64,000 bases of DNA from Xanthobacter aminoxidans (GCF_023571765.1 NZ_JAMJXC010000009.1:1-64000); one strand, 5' to 3'; numbered from the stretch's first letter, positions 37,028 through 46,285 are shown. Program-made: numbers and translations. Notes: generated from the sequence alone by a model not told the origin.

Positions 37028-37455
37028 TTGAACTTAGGAATTGACCGTGGGCCGGGCTTTCAGAGGATGAGAGCCCATGACACGCATCGATCTCGCAGCA
37101 TCGCGTTCAAACGTCAGGTCGCGCAGGAGTTCATCTCCGGCGAGACGCTGCATGGCCTTGCGAAGCGGCATGACCTGTCGCGCAACCTGATCCGTTGTGG
37201 GTGCAGAAGCACGAGACCGGCGCCTTCGATGAGGACGCCGAGACTGCGGAGCGGATGCAGGAATATGAGGCGCGGATCGCCGCACTCGAACGGCTCGTAG
37301 GCCGGCAGGCTCTCGAGCTCGAGTTCCTAAAAGGGGCTCTTCGAAGCGGACAGCGGCCGAGAAGCGCGCCTACATCCGCGCTCACCGGTCCCGTGGCATT
37401 CCCGTCGCCAAGGGATGCCGGCTGATGGGCATCGCTCGATCGACCTATTACGACG
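37028..37455 (+). mobile_element. IS3-family insertion sequence remnant
   Basis: OrfA starts at ATG 37067 with RSIAFKRQVAQEFISGETLH and LAKRHDLSRNLIR, an IS3-type helix-turn-helix. One base is lost near 37194 and the reading continues as WVQKHETGAFDEDAETAERM and RIAALERLVGRQALELEFLK, the leucine-zipper region, to TGA 37423-37425. OrfB begins at ATG 37425 with MGIARSTYYDEP and is cut after about ten codons by DNA of a crotonase gene. The left end probably lies near TGAACTTAGGAATTGAC at 37028. The remnant cannot transpose. Confidence 0.75.
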
Positions 37456-38198
37456 AGCCCGGACGGGCGCTGCTCAGCATGAGGCGCCTCTGTGCGGTGC
37501 CAAACTCCGCGACCGCGGCGGGCCAGCCGGCGAATACTGCGGTGCGTGCTGAACGTAGGGTTTCCGCGACCGCGAGGGGAGCTTGGCCGGCGATCCGCTC
37601 GGCCAGTGAAAACGCCCGATCGAGCTGCTGGCCGGGATCCACGATCTCCTGAACCAGCCCGAGACGCAGCGCCGTGTCCGCATCGAACTCGTCGCCGGTG
37701 AGCAGGTAGCGCATCGCATTGCCCCATCTGGCGCGCTCGACGATCCTCAGCGTCGCGCCGTGGTTGGGAAAATGCCCCTTCGGACTTCGAGCTGACCGAA
37801 GCGTGCATCGCGGGCCGCGACGACGATGTCCGCCGCCACCATCAGCTCGATGCCGACGGTGAAGCAGAGCCCCTGAACCGCCGCCACCACGGGTTTGGTG
37901 CGCAGCGGCGTCACCAGATCGCAGGGATCGACCGCTCCCGGCTTTCCAAGATGCCGTCCCTCCGCGAACCAGTGCTGGATCTGGTCAAGCTGGACCCCGC
38001 GGTGAAATGCGGGCTGAAGGCGTGCAGCACGCCGACACGGACGTCCGGCTCATCCTCCATGGCCTGGTAGGCGTCGGCGAGGGCAGTCACCATCCTGCCT
38101 GAGAAGCCGCTGAGCTTCCGCGGCCGGTCGACCCCGATCAGCATCAGCGCGCCGCGCCTTTCGGTCCTGATCGTACCTTCGCCACTCTCGTCATTCAT
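37448..38198 (-). pseudogene. Enoyl-CoA hydratase/isomerase (crotonase) pseudogene
   Basis: ATG 38198 opens MNDESGEGTIRTERRGALML and the N-terminal crotonase part up to HAFSPHFTAG. Near 38003 the frame shifts to a segment encoding CDLVTPLRTKPVVAAVQGLC and ELMVAADIVVAARDARFGQL. Near 37780 it shifts again to MRYLLTGDEFDADTALRLGL and ERIAGQAPLAVAETL. The C-terminal end is replaced by the IS3 remnant at about 37455. Two frameshifts plus truncation make it inactive. It is the last member of the long minus-strand catabolic operon. Confidence 0.75.
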
Positions 38199-38232
38199 GC
38201 GGTGGGTTCCTGGTCGGCGTGCATGCGATGTT

Positions 38233-38439
38233 TCATGGCGATTCCCGTTCCGCGTTGCTCCTGGCAACGGATTTGCCGGCGACTGCGAAGTCGCCGTCGG
38301 ACATGTCCTCAACCCTGATGCGGACCTGCTCCGGCCGGCAGTCCAGTGTCGCGCACAGCGCTTCTGTCACGCGTGCGAACATTGCGTCCTTCTGCTCCTG
38401 CGTACGCCCTTCCATGAGAGCCACAGTAACGATGGGCAT
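38233..38439 (-). CDS. 4-oxalocrotonate tautomerase-like protein
   Basis: This is a 68-residue protein. After Met removal the catalytic Pro1 is in place (MPIVTVALMEGRTQEQKDAM), and RPEQVRIRVEDMSDGDFAVA matches the second strand of the 4-OT family. These enzymes isomerise unsaturated keto or enol acids such as 2-hydroxymuconate. It lies in the catabolic operon between the MmgE/PrpD gene and the broken crotonase gene. A role in handling an enol intermediate of the same pathway is inferred. Confidence 0.8.
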   Translation of the reverse strand: MPIVTVALMEGRTQEQKDAMFARVTEALCATLDCRPEQVRIRVEDMSDGDFAVAGKSVARSNAERESP

Positions 38440-38528
38440 GATCTTTCCATTCGCTGGCGATACAGCTCACCGCCGCGGGCGCGGGGTGGCAAGGTGAGAC
38501 CTGGTCCGGGCGCCAGACCAGTCATGGG

Positions 38529-39851
38529 TCAGTGCCCGGAGCGCGTCCCGCACCGTATCGGGCCTGAGGCTCGGCAGATCGCGGCGATGAGTTCGTCTCG
38601 AGGCAAACGGCCGAGGGGACGATCGCAGAGAGGCGCATCGAGATCGTCCGGTTCTAGCCCGACATGTGCGCGGAATTTCGCCTCGATGATGTCCTCCCAG
38701 CCCGGATCGCCGGCATCGCCGTCGGCGGTGACCGGGTCGGAGTTGAAGAGTTCGCCGCTATCGGTTTCGATGGAGACATCGGACACGCGCTTTGCCGGAT
38801 AGAGAGCGTCGTATTCGGCCAGGATGGAGACCTCGATCCTGCCCATGAGTGCCGCCGCGTCAGGATCGGAGAGGCCGTCGATGACGTCCTGTACGTCGAA
38901 GCGACCATGCACGAGGGCGTAGGCCACGGGCCATGGTAGGCCGTACTGCGCCTCCTCCGTCACGGTGGGGATGAGGCGCGGCAGATTTGCTGAGTTGGCG
39001 AAGGTACGGATGGCAACGCGCGCGATGCGGTGGTGATCGAGCGCGTGCCGGCCGCGCAGGTCGAGTGCCGCCTTGATCGCCGGCTGCGAGAGCCGGATCA
39101 CGGGGAATGGCTTGACGTAGCCGTCGAGGCATCGCCAGGTCCGGCCGATATCTTCGAAAGGGTCCGCATTGAAGAATTCAGAATCATGCGCGGTGAAGCC
39201 CGCCTCGGCAAGTTCCGCCGCCGTCGCGCCAAGGAACGCGCCCCAGCCGATGGCGTCCTTCGTCATCGCCGGCTGCGAGAGCGAGGGCAGAAGCGGCGCA
39301 TGCGGCGCGTGGAACTCGGCGAAGCCGATCGCGTGCCGGATGACATTGTCCGACAGGCGCCGCAGATGGCAGATGGCGGCGGCGGATGCCATCGGGCCCC
39401 AGGCGCCCGCTGCGCGATAAACTGGGCTGCGGGCGTGCAAATCCATCGCCGCGCGCACCGCGAGCTCATAGCCGAAAACGACTGAAGCCAGGAACTCGCT
39501 GAGCGTTGCGTCGGCCTCCTCCGCCGCAGCGAGCACCGCGGGAATAGTGTTCGCGCCCGGATGGCCCTTGGCGAGGACATGGCCGTCATTGAGGCTCAGC
39601 GCATCCGAGAGCATGCCGTTGGCCAGCGCCGCGCCTGACACCGTCGAGCGCGCGCCCGAGGCGAGGATGGTCGCGCCACCCGATCTGAAATTGCGCTCCA
39701 CATGTGCCGCGGTGATCGCTGCCGAAGCCACGCCTGCACCCGGCAGAGAGGCGGCGACGAGATCCCGCACGAGCCAGACGGCACGGCGCTGGACCGTAGG
39801 TGGCAGGTCCGCCCAGACGAGGCGCGGGATAGGCTTGGGCATTGTGTCCAT
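38529..39851 (-). CDS. MmgE/PrpD family protein
   Basis: This is a 440-residue protein. The family pattern is visible in SGAALANGMLSDALSLNDGH, a helix-rich TIPAVLAAAEEADATLSEFL, RAAGAWGPMASAAAICHLRR and VKPFPVIRLSQPAIKAALDL. The C-terminal domain has ALYPAKRVSDVSIETDSGE. MmgE/PrpD proteins include 2-methylcitrate, iminodisuccinate and aconitate-type dehydratases or isomerases, so a hydratase-type step on a di- or tricarboxylic acid is likely. ATG 39851 was chosen. A GTG at 39908 overlapping the epoxide hydrolase stop would add 19 residues and is possible. Confidence 0.8.
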   Translation of the reverse strand: MDTMPKPIPRLVWADLPPTVQRRAVWLVRDLVAASLPGAGVASAAITAAHVERNFRSGGATILASGARSTVSGAALANGMLSDALSLNDGHVLAKGHPGANTIPAVLAAAEEADATLSEFLASVVFGYELAVRAAMDLHARSPVYRAAGAWGPMASAAAICHLRRLSDNVIRHAIGFAEFHAPHAPLLPSLSQPAMTKDAIGWGAFLGATAAELAEAGFTAHDSEFFNADPFEDIGRTWRCLDGYVKPFPVIRLSQPAIKAALDLRGRHALDHHRIARVAIRTFANSANLPRLIPTVTEEAQYGLPWPVAYALVHGRFDVQDVIDGLSDPDAAALMGRIEVSILAEYDALYPAKRVSDVSIETDSGELFNSDPVTADGDAGDPGWEDIIEAKFRAHVGLEPDDLDAPLCDRPLGRLPRDELIAAICRASGPIRCGTRSGH

Positions 39852-39904
39852 CGCTCCGTTGGGCACGGCGCCGGCAGACAGGATCACTACGGCCTTGCCC
39901 CCAG

Positions 39905-41056
39905 TCACGATTGCAGGGCCGCGGCGAAGGATCGGATCTCGTGCGCCAGCAGTTCGGGTTGCTCCAGCGCCGCGAAATGCCCTCCCCGGGGCATTGAGTT
40001 CCACTGACGGATGTCGGCGAACATCGCGCCGGCGAGCGTGCGGGGCGGCCGTACCATCTCGTGGGGAAATTGCGCATAGCCCATGGGTACGCCGATGCGG
40101 GTACCGCGCGGTATCGGCCAGTCCCGGTGCATGCGCGCGTAGTAAGGATGGAAGGAGGAGCCGATCGCGCCGGTGAACCAGTAGAAGGCAATGTTCGCCA
40201 GCAGTCTGTCGCGCGGGATGGCGTTCTCGATTGTCCCGTGGCAATCCGACCAGGAGCGGAATTTTTCGACCTGCCAGGCGGCGAGGCCGGCCGGAGAATC
40301 CGTCATGGCGAAGGCGAGGGTCTGCGGCTTCGTGCCCTGGATCCACTGATAGCCGGTCTCTTCCCGCAGCCAGACGCGCAGCCGGTCAAAATGGGCAATT
40401 TCCTCCGGCGAAGCGTCTGGGGATGGGCCGCCATCGCGTGGCAGCGGCAGCAGGTTGAGGTGCAGGCCGACGATCCGGTCGGGATGGGCGTGGGCCATTC
40501 GGGCAGCGACGAAGGCGCCCCAGTCCCCGCCTTGGACCAGGAAGCGCTCGTGACCGAAGGCGCCCATGAGATCGACGAGCCTGTCGGCCATTTCCTCGAC
40601 GCCGAAACGCGCCTGACCGGGTTCGAAGGAAAGGCCGTAGCCCGGCAGCGAGGGAGCAACGACCGTGAAGGAGAGCCGTGGGTCGAGCCCGAAGCGCTCC
40701 GGATCGGTCAGGCGCGGGATCAGCTCCAGGAATTCGAAGACCGATCCCGGCCAGCCATGGCAGAGCAGCAGTGGCACGGGATCGGGGCCACGCCCCTCGA
40801 CACGCAGGCAATGCAGATCGACGTCCGGGAGACGCAGCTGGAATTGCGGGAAGCCGTTCAGCAGGCTTTCCTGCGCGCGCCAGTCGAATTGGTCCCGCCA
40901 ATAGGCAAGAAGGTCGGCCAGATAATCGTTGTCGGTTCCAAGCTCCCACGCGGCGCAGGGGGGGCGATCCGGCAGCCGCGTGCGGGCAAGCCGCTCGCGC
41001 AGATCGGCGATGGCCACGTCCGGGACGTGATAGGTGAAGGGGCGGGGTTCCGTCAT
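39905..41056 (-). CDS. Epoxide hydrolase (EHN-domain alpha/beta hydrolase)
   Basis: This is a 383-residue protein. An N-terminal EHN domain (FTYHVPDVAIADLRERLART then RLPDR, DQFDWRAQESLLNGFPQF) is followed by the alpha/beta hydrolase fold. Oxyanion-loop HGWPGSVFEF (about 99-108), nucleophile Asp in VQGGDWGAFVAAR (about 180) and His in MPRGGHFAALEQPE (about 363) are all present. It opens epoxides to diols in the cytoplasm; microsomal-type EH and juvenile hormone EH share this layout. Its place in an operon with dehydrogenases suggests an epoxide or lactone intermediate, perhaps from an alkene or terpenoid. Confidence 0.9.
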   Translation of the reverse strand: MTEPRPFTYHVPDVAIADLRERLARTRLPDRPPCAAWELGTDNDYLADLLAYWRDQFDWRAQESLLNGFPQFQLRLPDVDLHCLRVEGRGPDPVPLLLCHGWPGSVFEFLELIPRLTDPERFGLDPRLSFTVVAPSLPGYGLSFEPGQARFGVEEMADRLVDLMGAFGHERFLVQGGDWGAFVAARMAHAHPDRIVGLHLNLLPLPRDGGPSPDASPEEIAHFDRLRVWLREETGYQWIQGTKPQTLAFAMTDSPAGLAAWQVEKFRSWSDCHGTIENAIPRDRLLANIAFYWFTGAIGSSFHPYYARMHRDWPIPRGTRIGVPMGYAQFPHEMVRPPRTLAGAMFADIRQWNSMPRGGHFAALEQPELLAHEIRSFAAALQS

Positions 41057-41070
41057 GGCACCGACGCGGC

Positions 41071-42150
41071 TCAGCCCGCCGCCAGACGCTCGATCCGCCG
41101 CATGGCGGCAGCGATCCAGGCTTGGTCGAGGTCGATGGCCAAATTGGGAATGTGCGGGGCGGTCATGGTGCGGCGCGCGATCTCGTCGATCTCCTCATTC
41201 GTGACGTTCTTCATGCCGAGATCGGCCAGCCGCACCGGCAGGCCGATCTCGCGATTGAAGCCCATGAGATCGAGGACCTCCGCATCGGGGCGGTTTTCCG
41301 CGGCGAGTTGCACGAGGGTGCCGTAGGCGACCTGCTCTCCGTGGGGAGCCTTCATGGCGTCGCGCGCCTTGACCAGGCCGCGCGTCATCGAATGGGCGAG
41401 CGACAGCCCGCCGTTCTCGAAACCGAGCCCGCTCATCAGGATGCAGGCCTCCACGGTCGCCTCGACATCGTCGGTCACCTCCCGGCGCTCGACCGCGGCT
41501 AGCGCTGCGGCCGCATGGGCACGCAGGGTTCGATAGCCAGCATCCGCGATCACCATGCCGGTCCGCAGCGGACGGGTGCCGAAGGGCGTCTTGCCCCGCC
41601 CCGCCCAGCAGCCGTCCGCCTCGAACTTCTTGGTCAGCGCGTCGCCGATGCCCCAGCGCAGGAATTTCGCGGGCGCGTTGGCGATCAGTCGGGTGTCGAC
41701 CAGCACGGTGTGCGGGTTGCCGATCATGCGATCGGTCGCGATCATCGTATGGCTGTCGTCGTAGACGGCATAGGTCGCGCTGGTCGGCGCGTCGTTGGAG
41801 GCGATGGTCGGCACGGTCACGGTCGGCACGCCAAGGCGCTCGCCGACGCCCTTGCCGACGTCCAGCCCCTTGCCACCGCCGGCGGCGATGACGAGGGCGG
41901 GCGAGACGGGACGCGCGCGCTCCGTCAAAGCCTCGATCCGGGCATAGGTGATCTCGCCGGAGAAGGGCAGGACGAGGGCCGCGACACCCGCCTCCCTCAG
42001 GCTACACTCGATCGGCGCGCCGACCAGATCCCTTACGCCGTCGTCGACGATCACGCAGGCGCTTGCGCCGATTGTCTTGGCGATCCGGCCGATGTCCGCG
42101 AGCACGCCCGGCCCCTGGATATAGCGCCCCGGCGATCCGAATATCCTCAT
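41071..42150 (-). CDS. Iron-containing alcohol dehydrogenase, glycerol dehydrogenase-like
   Basis: This is a 359-residue dehydrogenase of the GldA group. It has RYIQGPGVLADIGRIAKTIG, the NAD loop VIAAGGGKGLDVGKGVGERL, and the metal-site residues in RWGIGDALTKKFEAD, GGLSLAHSMTRGLV and APHGEQVAYGTLVQLA (one Asp and two His). These enzymes oxidise polyols or hydroxyketones with NAD+ and Zn or Fe. The substrate here is unknown. It lies between SDR and epoxide hydrolase genes in one operon, so it may oxidise a diol made by the hydrolase. Confidence 0.87.
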   Translation of the reverse strand: MRIFGSPGRYIQGPGVLADIGRIAKTIGASACVIVDDGVRDLVGAPIECSLREAGVAALVLPFSGEITYARIEALTERARPVSPALVIAAGGGKGLDVGKGVGERLGVPTVTVPTIASNDAPTSATYAVYDDSHTMIATDRMIGNPHTVLVDTRLIANAPAKFLRWGIGDALTKKFEADGCWAGRGKTPFGTRPLRTGMVIADAGYRTLRAHAAAALAAVERREVTDDVEATVEACILMSGLGFENGGLSLAHSMTRGLVKARDAMKAPHGEQVAYGTLVQLAAENRPDAEVLDLMGFNREIGLPVRLADLGMKNVTNEEIDEIARRTMTAPHIPNLAIDLDQAWIAAAMRRIERLAAG

Positions 42151-42167
42151 GATGATCGTTCCGTGGT

Positions 42168-42962
42168 TCAGCCGATGGCGCCGGTCAGCTCGCCTGTATA
42201 GGCGTCGCTCGGGGCACCCCAGGCGCAGTAGCCGCCGTCGACAGGGATGATGACGGTGGTGATGAAGCGGGCGCGATCGGAGCAGAGGAAGATCATCGCC
42301 TCGGCGATGTCTTCGGGCCGCCCGAGCTTGCCCATCGGCGTGCGCCGCCGGACGCGATCGGAGTCGATCTTGCCCTCGCGGATCAGCTCCTCCGTCATCG
42401 GCGTCAGGATGTAGCCCGGCGCGATCGCATTGACGCGGACATTGTGGGGGCCCCATTCGCAGCCGAGCACGCGCGTCAGCATGCTGATGCCGGCCTTCGC
42501 GGCGCTGTAGGCCGTGCGCACCGGCAGTCCGAGCACGCCGGCGATCGACGACAGGTTGACGATAGAGCCGCTGCCCTGCGCGATCATGTGCGGCGCGACC
42601 TTCTTGGAAACCAGGTAGGTCCCGGTGAGATGGATGTCGATCAGCCGCTGCCAGTGCTCCAGCGGCTGGTCGACCGTCGGCACGAAGCTGTCGGGCACGC
42701 CGGCATTGTTGATGAGGATGTCGATCCGGCCATAGCGATCAAGAGTCGCCCGGACCATGGCGTCGACATCGGCTTCCCGCGAGACATCGCCGCCGATGGA
42801 GGCGTGTCCCCCTCCCAGCGCGGACGCGGCGTGGCAAGCAACGTCCTCGCGGAGGTCGTTGATCATGATGCACGCGCCCTCTCGCGCGAAGGCCTGCGCT
42901 GTCGCGAGACCGAGCCCCGAGCCGGCACCGGTGATCAGAGCGACCTTGTTCTCGAGTTGCAT
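42168..42962 (-). CDS. Short-chain dehydrogenase/reductase (SDR)
   Basis: This is a 264-residue classical SDR with NAD(P) motif ALITGAGSGLGLATAQAF, ILINNAGV, catalytic Ser in IVNLSSIAGVLG, and YSAAKAG with catalytic Tyr and Lys. NAIAPGYILTPM and the C-terminal IPVDGGYCAW follow. It oxidises or reduces an alcohol/ketone. ATG 42962 has GGAGG nine bases before it; the GTG two codons upstream lacks spacing. The gene follows the transketolase C-terminal gene by only 6 bases. Confidence 0.9.
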   Translation of the reverse strand: MQLENKVALITGAGSGLGLATAQAFAREGACIMINDLREDVACHAASALGGGHASIGGDVSREADVDAMVRATLDRYGRIDILINNAGVPDSFVPTVDQPLEHWQRLIDIHLTGTYLVSKKVAPHMIAQGSGSIVNLSSIAGVLGLPVRTAYSAAKAGISMLTRVLGCEWGPHNVRVNAIAPGYILTPMTEELIREGKIDSDRVRRRTPMGKLGRPEDIAEAMIFLCSDRARFITTVIIPVDGGYCAWGAPSDAYTGELTGAIG

Positions 42963-42968
42963 CGGCAC

Positions 42969-43949
42969 CTACCTCCCCTCGACAATCGCCTGGACCAAGC
43001 GCGGCAGGTCGATGCCGTATTTGTGCTCAAGCCAGGCTTGCGCGCCGCATTCGAAGAAGCTGTCAGCAAGCGCGACCTTGACCATCGGCTTCATCAGGCC
43101 GGCCTCGTAGAGCGCCTCCACCACCAGCGTGCAGAGACCGCCCGAGATCTTGTGGTTCTCGGTGACGACCAGCCTGTCAAAGCGCTTGGCGAAAGCGATG
43201 ACACCGTCCTTGTCGAAGGGCTTGAGGGTGGAGACATGGAGGACGGCGGCACTCACGCCGCGTTCGGCCGCGACCTTGGCCGCGTCGCGCGCCCGGGCCG
43301 ACATGAAGCCCGTCCCGATCACGCCGACACTCTGGCCCTCGTGGATCACCTGCGCCTTGCCGGGAATGAAGCGATAATCCGCGCCGAGTTCCACCGGCAC
43401 CTTGCCGCGCAGGTTGCGGACATACACGGTGCCGGGAATGTCGGCGACGGCCCGGACGACCTGCTTGAGTTCGGTCGCGTCGCACGGGTCGATCACGGTC
43501 AGGTCCGCGATGCCCCGCATCATCGAGATGTCCTCGGTCGCCTGATGGGTGGCGCCGTAACCGTTCATGAAACCCGGCATGCCGGCGAAGATCTTGACCT
43601 CCGCCAGGGCGTGCGCACAAGCGATGGCCACGAAGTCATAGGCGCGCCGCGTGATGAAGGCCGAATAGCTGGTGCAGTATGAGATCTTGCCCGCCTTCGC
43701 GAGGCCGGCTGCGGTCATGATCAGGGACTGCTCGGCGACGCCGACGTTGAAGAAGCGCTCGGGATGCGCGTCGCGGAACGGCAGGATGTCGCTGTAGCGT
43801 CCCATGTCGGCGGTCAATCCGACGATTTCGGTGCGTTCCTTCCCGAGCTGCGCGAGCTCCGTGCCGAAGGGGGCGAGCTCGAAGGGCTTCGCACCGGTGT
43901 CGACGATCTCGCCCATGCCGAGCGTGCGCCCGGAAACTTGCTCAGCCAT
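42969..43949 (-). CDS. Transketolase-like protein, C-terminal subunit
   Basis: This 326-residue protein corresponds to the second half of transketolase. EIVGLTADMGRYSDILPFRD and FFNVGVAEQSLIMTAAGLAK contain the Glu that activates the thiamine cofactor. YCTSYSAFITRRAYDFVAIA and a C-terminal transketolase domain (GVSAAVLHVSTLKPFDKDGV) follow. It must pair with the N-terminal subunit, whose gene overlaps it by 8 bases. Split transketolases often have specialised substrates outside the pentose phosphate pathway. The substrate here is not evident. Confidence 0.88.
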   Translation of the reverse strand: MAEQVSGRTLGMGEIVDTGAKPFELAPFGTELAQLGKERTEIVGLTADMGRYSDILPFRDAHPERFFNVGVAEQSLIMTAAGLAKAGKISYCTSYSAFITRRAYDFVAIACAHALAEVKIFAGMPGFMNGYGATHQATEDISMMRGIADLTVIDPCDATELKQVVRAVADIPGTVYVRNLRGKVPVELGADYRFIPGKAQVIHEGQSVGVIGTGFMSARARDAAKVAAERGVSAAVLHVSTLKPFDKDGVIAFAKRFDRLVVTENHKISGGLCTLVVEALYEAGLMKPMVKVALADSFFECGAQAWLEHKYGIDLPRLVQAIVEGR

Positions 43950-44787
43950 GATAGTGAGCCTCCATCTCGGCGGTGAGGTCATCCCATTCGTCGTTGCCGA
44001 CGCGGACGAAATGCGCCCGCTCGCGCTTCTCCAGTGTCGGAATGCCCTTGCCCGGAACGGTCCGCATGACGATCGCCTTGGGAGCGCCGTCCGGCTCTCG
44101 GGAGGCGGCGAGCGCCGCCGTCAATGCGGCCAGATCGTTGCCGTCGACCTCGCGCGTGTCCCAGCCGAAGCTGCGCCATTTCTCCGCGACCGGCTCGATC
44201 GCGACGTGGACCGCGCCGTCGGCCTGGATGCCGTTGCAGTCGATGAGCGCGACGAGATTGTCGAGCTTGAAGGTCGTTGCCGACATGGCCGCCTCCCACG
44301 TCGAGCCTTCCTGGAGCTCGCCGTCCGAGAGCTCGCTGAAGACGCGGGCGCCGTTGCGGTCCAGCCGGGCCGCCAGCGCCATGCCGACCGATTGCCCCAG
44401 TCCCTGCCCCAGCGAGCCGCCGCAAACCTCGATGCCCGGCACGTTCTCGAAGGTGCTCATCGGCAGGCGCGAGCCGTTCAAGCCGTAGGTCGGCAGTTCC
44501 TCAACCTGCAACATGCCCGCCTCGGCGAGGCAGGCGTAGAAGGCGATCGAGTAGTGCCCCGTGGAGAGCACGAACCGGTCGCGACCCGGCCAGTGAGGAT
44601 CGGCGGGGTCGTAGCGAAGCTCGTGGAAATACATCGCCGAGAGAAAGTCGGCGATCGCCAGGCCCTGGGCGATGTAGCCCTCGCCTTTGCCGCTCGCCAT
44701 CCGCATCATCAGGCGGCGCATATTGTGGGCCCGCTCCGCCAAGGCCTTCAGGTCGGGCTCCGTCGGAGGATGGTTTGTGTGCGTCAT
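43942..44787 (-). CDS. Transketolase-like protein, N-terminal (TPP-binding) subunit
   Basis: This 281-residue protein is the first half of transketolase. YIAQGLAIADFLSAMYFHEL, RDRFVLSTGHYSIAFYACLA and GGSLGQGLGQSVGMALAARL are typical, and the thiamine-binding motif is SDGELQEGSTWEAAMSATTF, then NLVALIDCNGIQADG. With the next gene it should form a ketol-transferring or ketol-accepting enzyme in the cytoplasm. It follows the ABC transporter genes by 57 bases, suggesting that the imported substrate, or a fragment of it, is processed by ketol transfer. Confidence 0.88.
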   Translation of the reverse strand: MTHTNHPPTEPDLKALAERAHNMRRLMMRMASGKGEGYIAQGLAIADFLSAMYFHELRYDPADPHWPGRDRFVLSTGHYSIAFYACLAEAGMLQVEELPTYGLNGSRLPMSTFENVPGIEVCGGSLGQGLGQSVGMALAARLDRNGARVFSELSDGELQEGSTWEAAMSATTFKLDNLVALIDCNGIQADGAVHVAIEPVAEKWRSFGWDTREVDGNDLAALTAALAASREPDGAPKAIVMRTVPGKGIPTLEKRERAHFVRVGNDEWDDLTAEMEAHYHG

Positions 44788-44844
44788 GGCAGGAGGGTCC
44801 GCGATCGTGACGGTGAAGGAGGAGATGCTGATGGCCGTGCCATC

Positions 44845-45558
44845 TCAGATGCCCAGATAGGTCGAGCGCAGATGCTCGTTCTCGAGCAGTTCGCGACCCG
44901 TGCCGGAGAGCATGACCTTGCCGCGCTCCAGCACGTAGCCGCGGTCAGCCATCGACAGCACTTGAAAGACGTTCTGCTCGATGATGAGGATCGAGATGTC
45001 GAGCTTCCGGACCTCGCCGATCGCCTCGAACAGCCGGTCCACCATCAAGGGCGCGAGGCCAAGCGAGGGTTCGTCGAGCGCCAGCACCTTCGGTCGGGCC
45101 ATCAGCGCGCGCCCGACGGCCAGCATCTGCTGCTGGCCGCCCGACAGCGTCGAGGCCAGCTTGTGCCGGCGTTCCGCCAGGATGGGGAAAAGCTGGTAGA
45201 CCTCCTCCATCGTCGTCTTCATGCGCGGGTAGGCGCGGTCATTATGGGCGCCGACCATCAGGTTCTCCTCGATGGTCATGCCCGTGAAAAGCTGCTTGCC
45301 CTCCGGGGACTGGACGAAGCCGGCGGCCGTGATCCTGTGCGCCGGCAGCTTGTCGATGCGCTCGCCATAAAGCGTAACCGTTCCCGCCGTCGCGCGGACG
45401 AGGCCGGATACCGTGCGCAGCAGCGTCGTCTTGCCGACGCCGTTGGCCCCGATCAGGGCGACGATCTCGCCAGGCATCAGCGCGAGCGACACGCCGTCCA
45501 GAACCTGGACGTCGCCATAGCCCGAGCGGAGTTCATCGAGTTCAAGCGCGGGCTGCAT
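44845..45558 (-). CDS. Branched-chain-type ABC transporter ATPase (LivF-like)
   Basis: This is an ABC ATPase of about 237 residues with Walker A IGANGVGKTTLLRTVSGL, signature STLSGGQQQMLAVGRALM, Walker B VLALDEPSLGLAPL and the C-terminal STYLGI typical of LivF. ATG 45558 was taken, with GGTGAGG just before it; a GTG three codons upstream would also work. It overlaps the LivG-like gene by 17 bases. In this family LivF/LivG pairs energise import of branched-chain amino acids, but also of aromatic acids and amides. Confidence 0.9.
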   Translation of the reverse strand: MQPALELDELRSGYGDVQVLDGVSLALMPGEIVALIGANGVGKTTLLRTVSGLVRATAGTVTLYGERIDKLPAHRITAAGFVQSPEGKQLFTGMTIEENLMVGAHNDRAYPRMKTTMEEVYQLFPILAERRHKLASTLSGGQQQMLAVGRALMARPKVLALDEPSLGLAPLMVDRLFEAIGEVRKLDISILIIEQNVFQVLSMADRGYVLERGKVMLSGTGRELLENEHLRSTYLGI

Positions 45559-46285
45559 ATCCCTCACCGAAATAGGCTTTGAGGACCTCGGGCTGCCGGA
45601 CGACGTCCTTGGGCTTCCCGTTGGCGATGAGCCGGCCCGACTCCATCACGATGACGCGTTCCGAGAGCGCCATGATTACTTTCATCACATGCTCGACGAT
45701 CAGGATCGTCACGCCCCGGTCGCGAATCCGGCGGACCAGCTCGACCATCTCCTGCGCTTCCGAGGGGGTGGCGCCTGCCACGACCTCGTCCATGAGCAGC
45801 AGCTTCGGTTCGGTTGAGAGGGCTCGGCCGAGTTCAAGCTTACGCCGATCGAAGGCCGTCAGGTGCTGGACCTCCGTCGCAGCCTGATGCCCCATCCCGA
45901 GAAAGTCCGCGATCTCCAGCGCTTTTGCCCGGATCTCGTCGATCTCGCTTCTGCGGACGAAACCGCCGACCATCAAGTTCTCGGCGACGGTCAGGTCGCT
46001 GAAGGGCTTCGAGAGCTGAAAGGTGCGCGCGATGCCGATCCGGCAGATGTCCCAGGGCTTGCGCCCGGCAATGTCGCGCCCCTCGAACAGGATGCGGCCC
46101 TGATCGGTGCGGAAATAGCCGGCGATCATGTTGAAGGCGGTCGTCTTGCCGGCACCGTTGGGGCCGAGCAGCGCCAGGATCTCGCCCCGGCGCAGGTCGA
46201 AAGAAAGATCATGGACGGCCTGCAATCCGCCGAAGCGCTTGGAGATGCCGCGCACCTGGAGCAGGGGCGTGCCGTCGCCACTCAT
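45542..46285 (-). CDS. Branched-chain-type ABC transporter ATPase (LivG-like)
   Basis: This is a 247-residue ABC ATPase with ISKRFGGLQAVHDLSFDL, Walker A LLGPNGAGKTTAFNMIAGYF and Walker B KLLLMDEVVAGATPSEAQ. The signature region is replaced by VQHLTAFDRRKLELGRALST, as in LivG proteins. The C-terminal tail is VVRQPEVLKAYFGEG. It pairs with LivF on the LivH/LivM permeases. ATG overlaps the LivM stop (ATGA). Confidence 0.9.
   Translation of the reverse strand: MSGDGTPLLQVRGISKRFGGLQAVHDLSFDLRRGEILALLGPNGAGKTTAFNMIAGYFRTDQGRILFEGRDIAGRKPWDICRIGIARTFQLSKPFSDLTVAENLMVGGFVRRSEIDEIRAKALEIADFLGMGHQAATEVQHLTAFDRRKLELGRALSTEPKLLLMDEVVAGATPSEAQEMVELVRRIRDRGVTILIVEHVMKVIMALSERVIVMESGRLIANGKPKDVVRQPEVLKAYFGEGYAARA

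Noticed and set aside
37131-37808. 225-residue minus-strand frame across the IS remnant
   Set aside because: Runs through both the IS3 orfA antisense and one frame of the broken crotonase; only short parts match any family.
43804-45582. 592-residue plus-strand open frame
   Set aside because: Antisense shadow of the transketolase and LivF-like genes; composition is His/Arg/Asp-rich as expected for an antisense frame.
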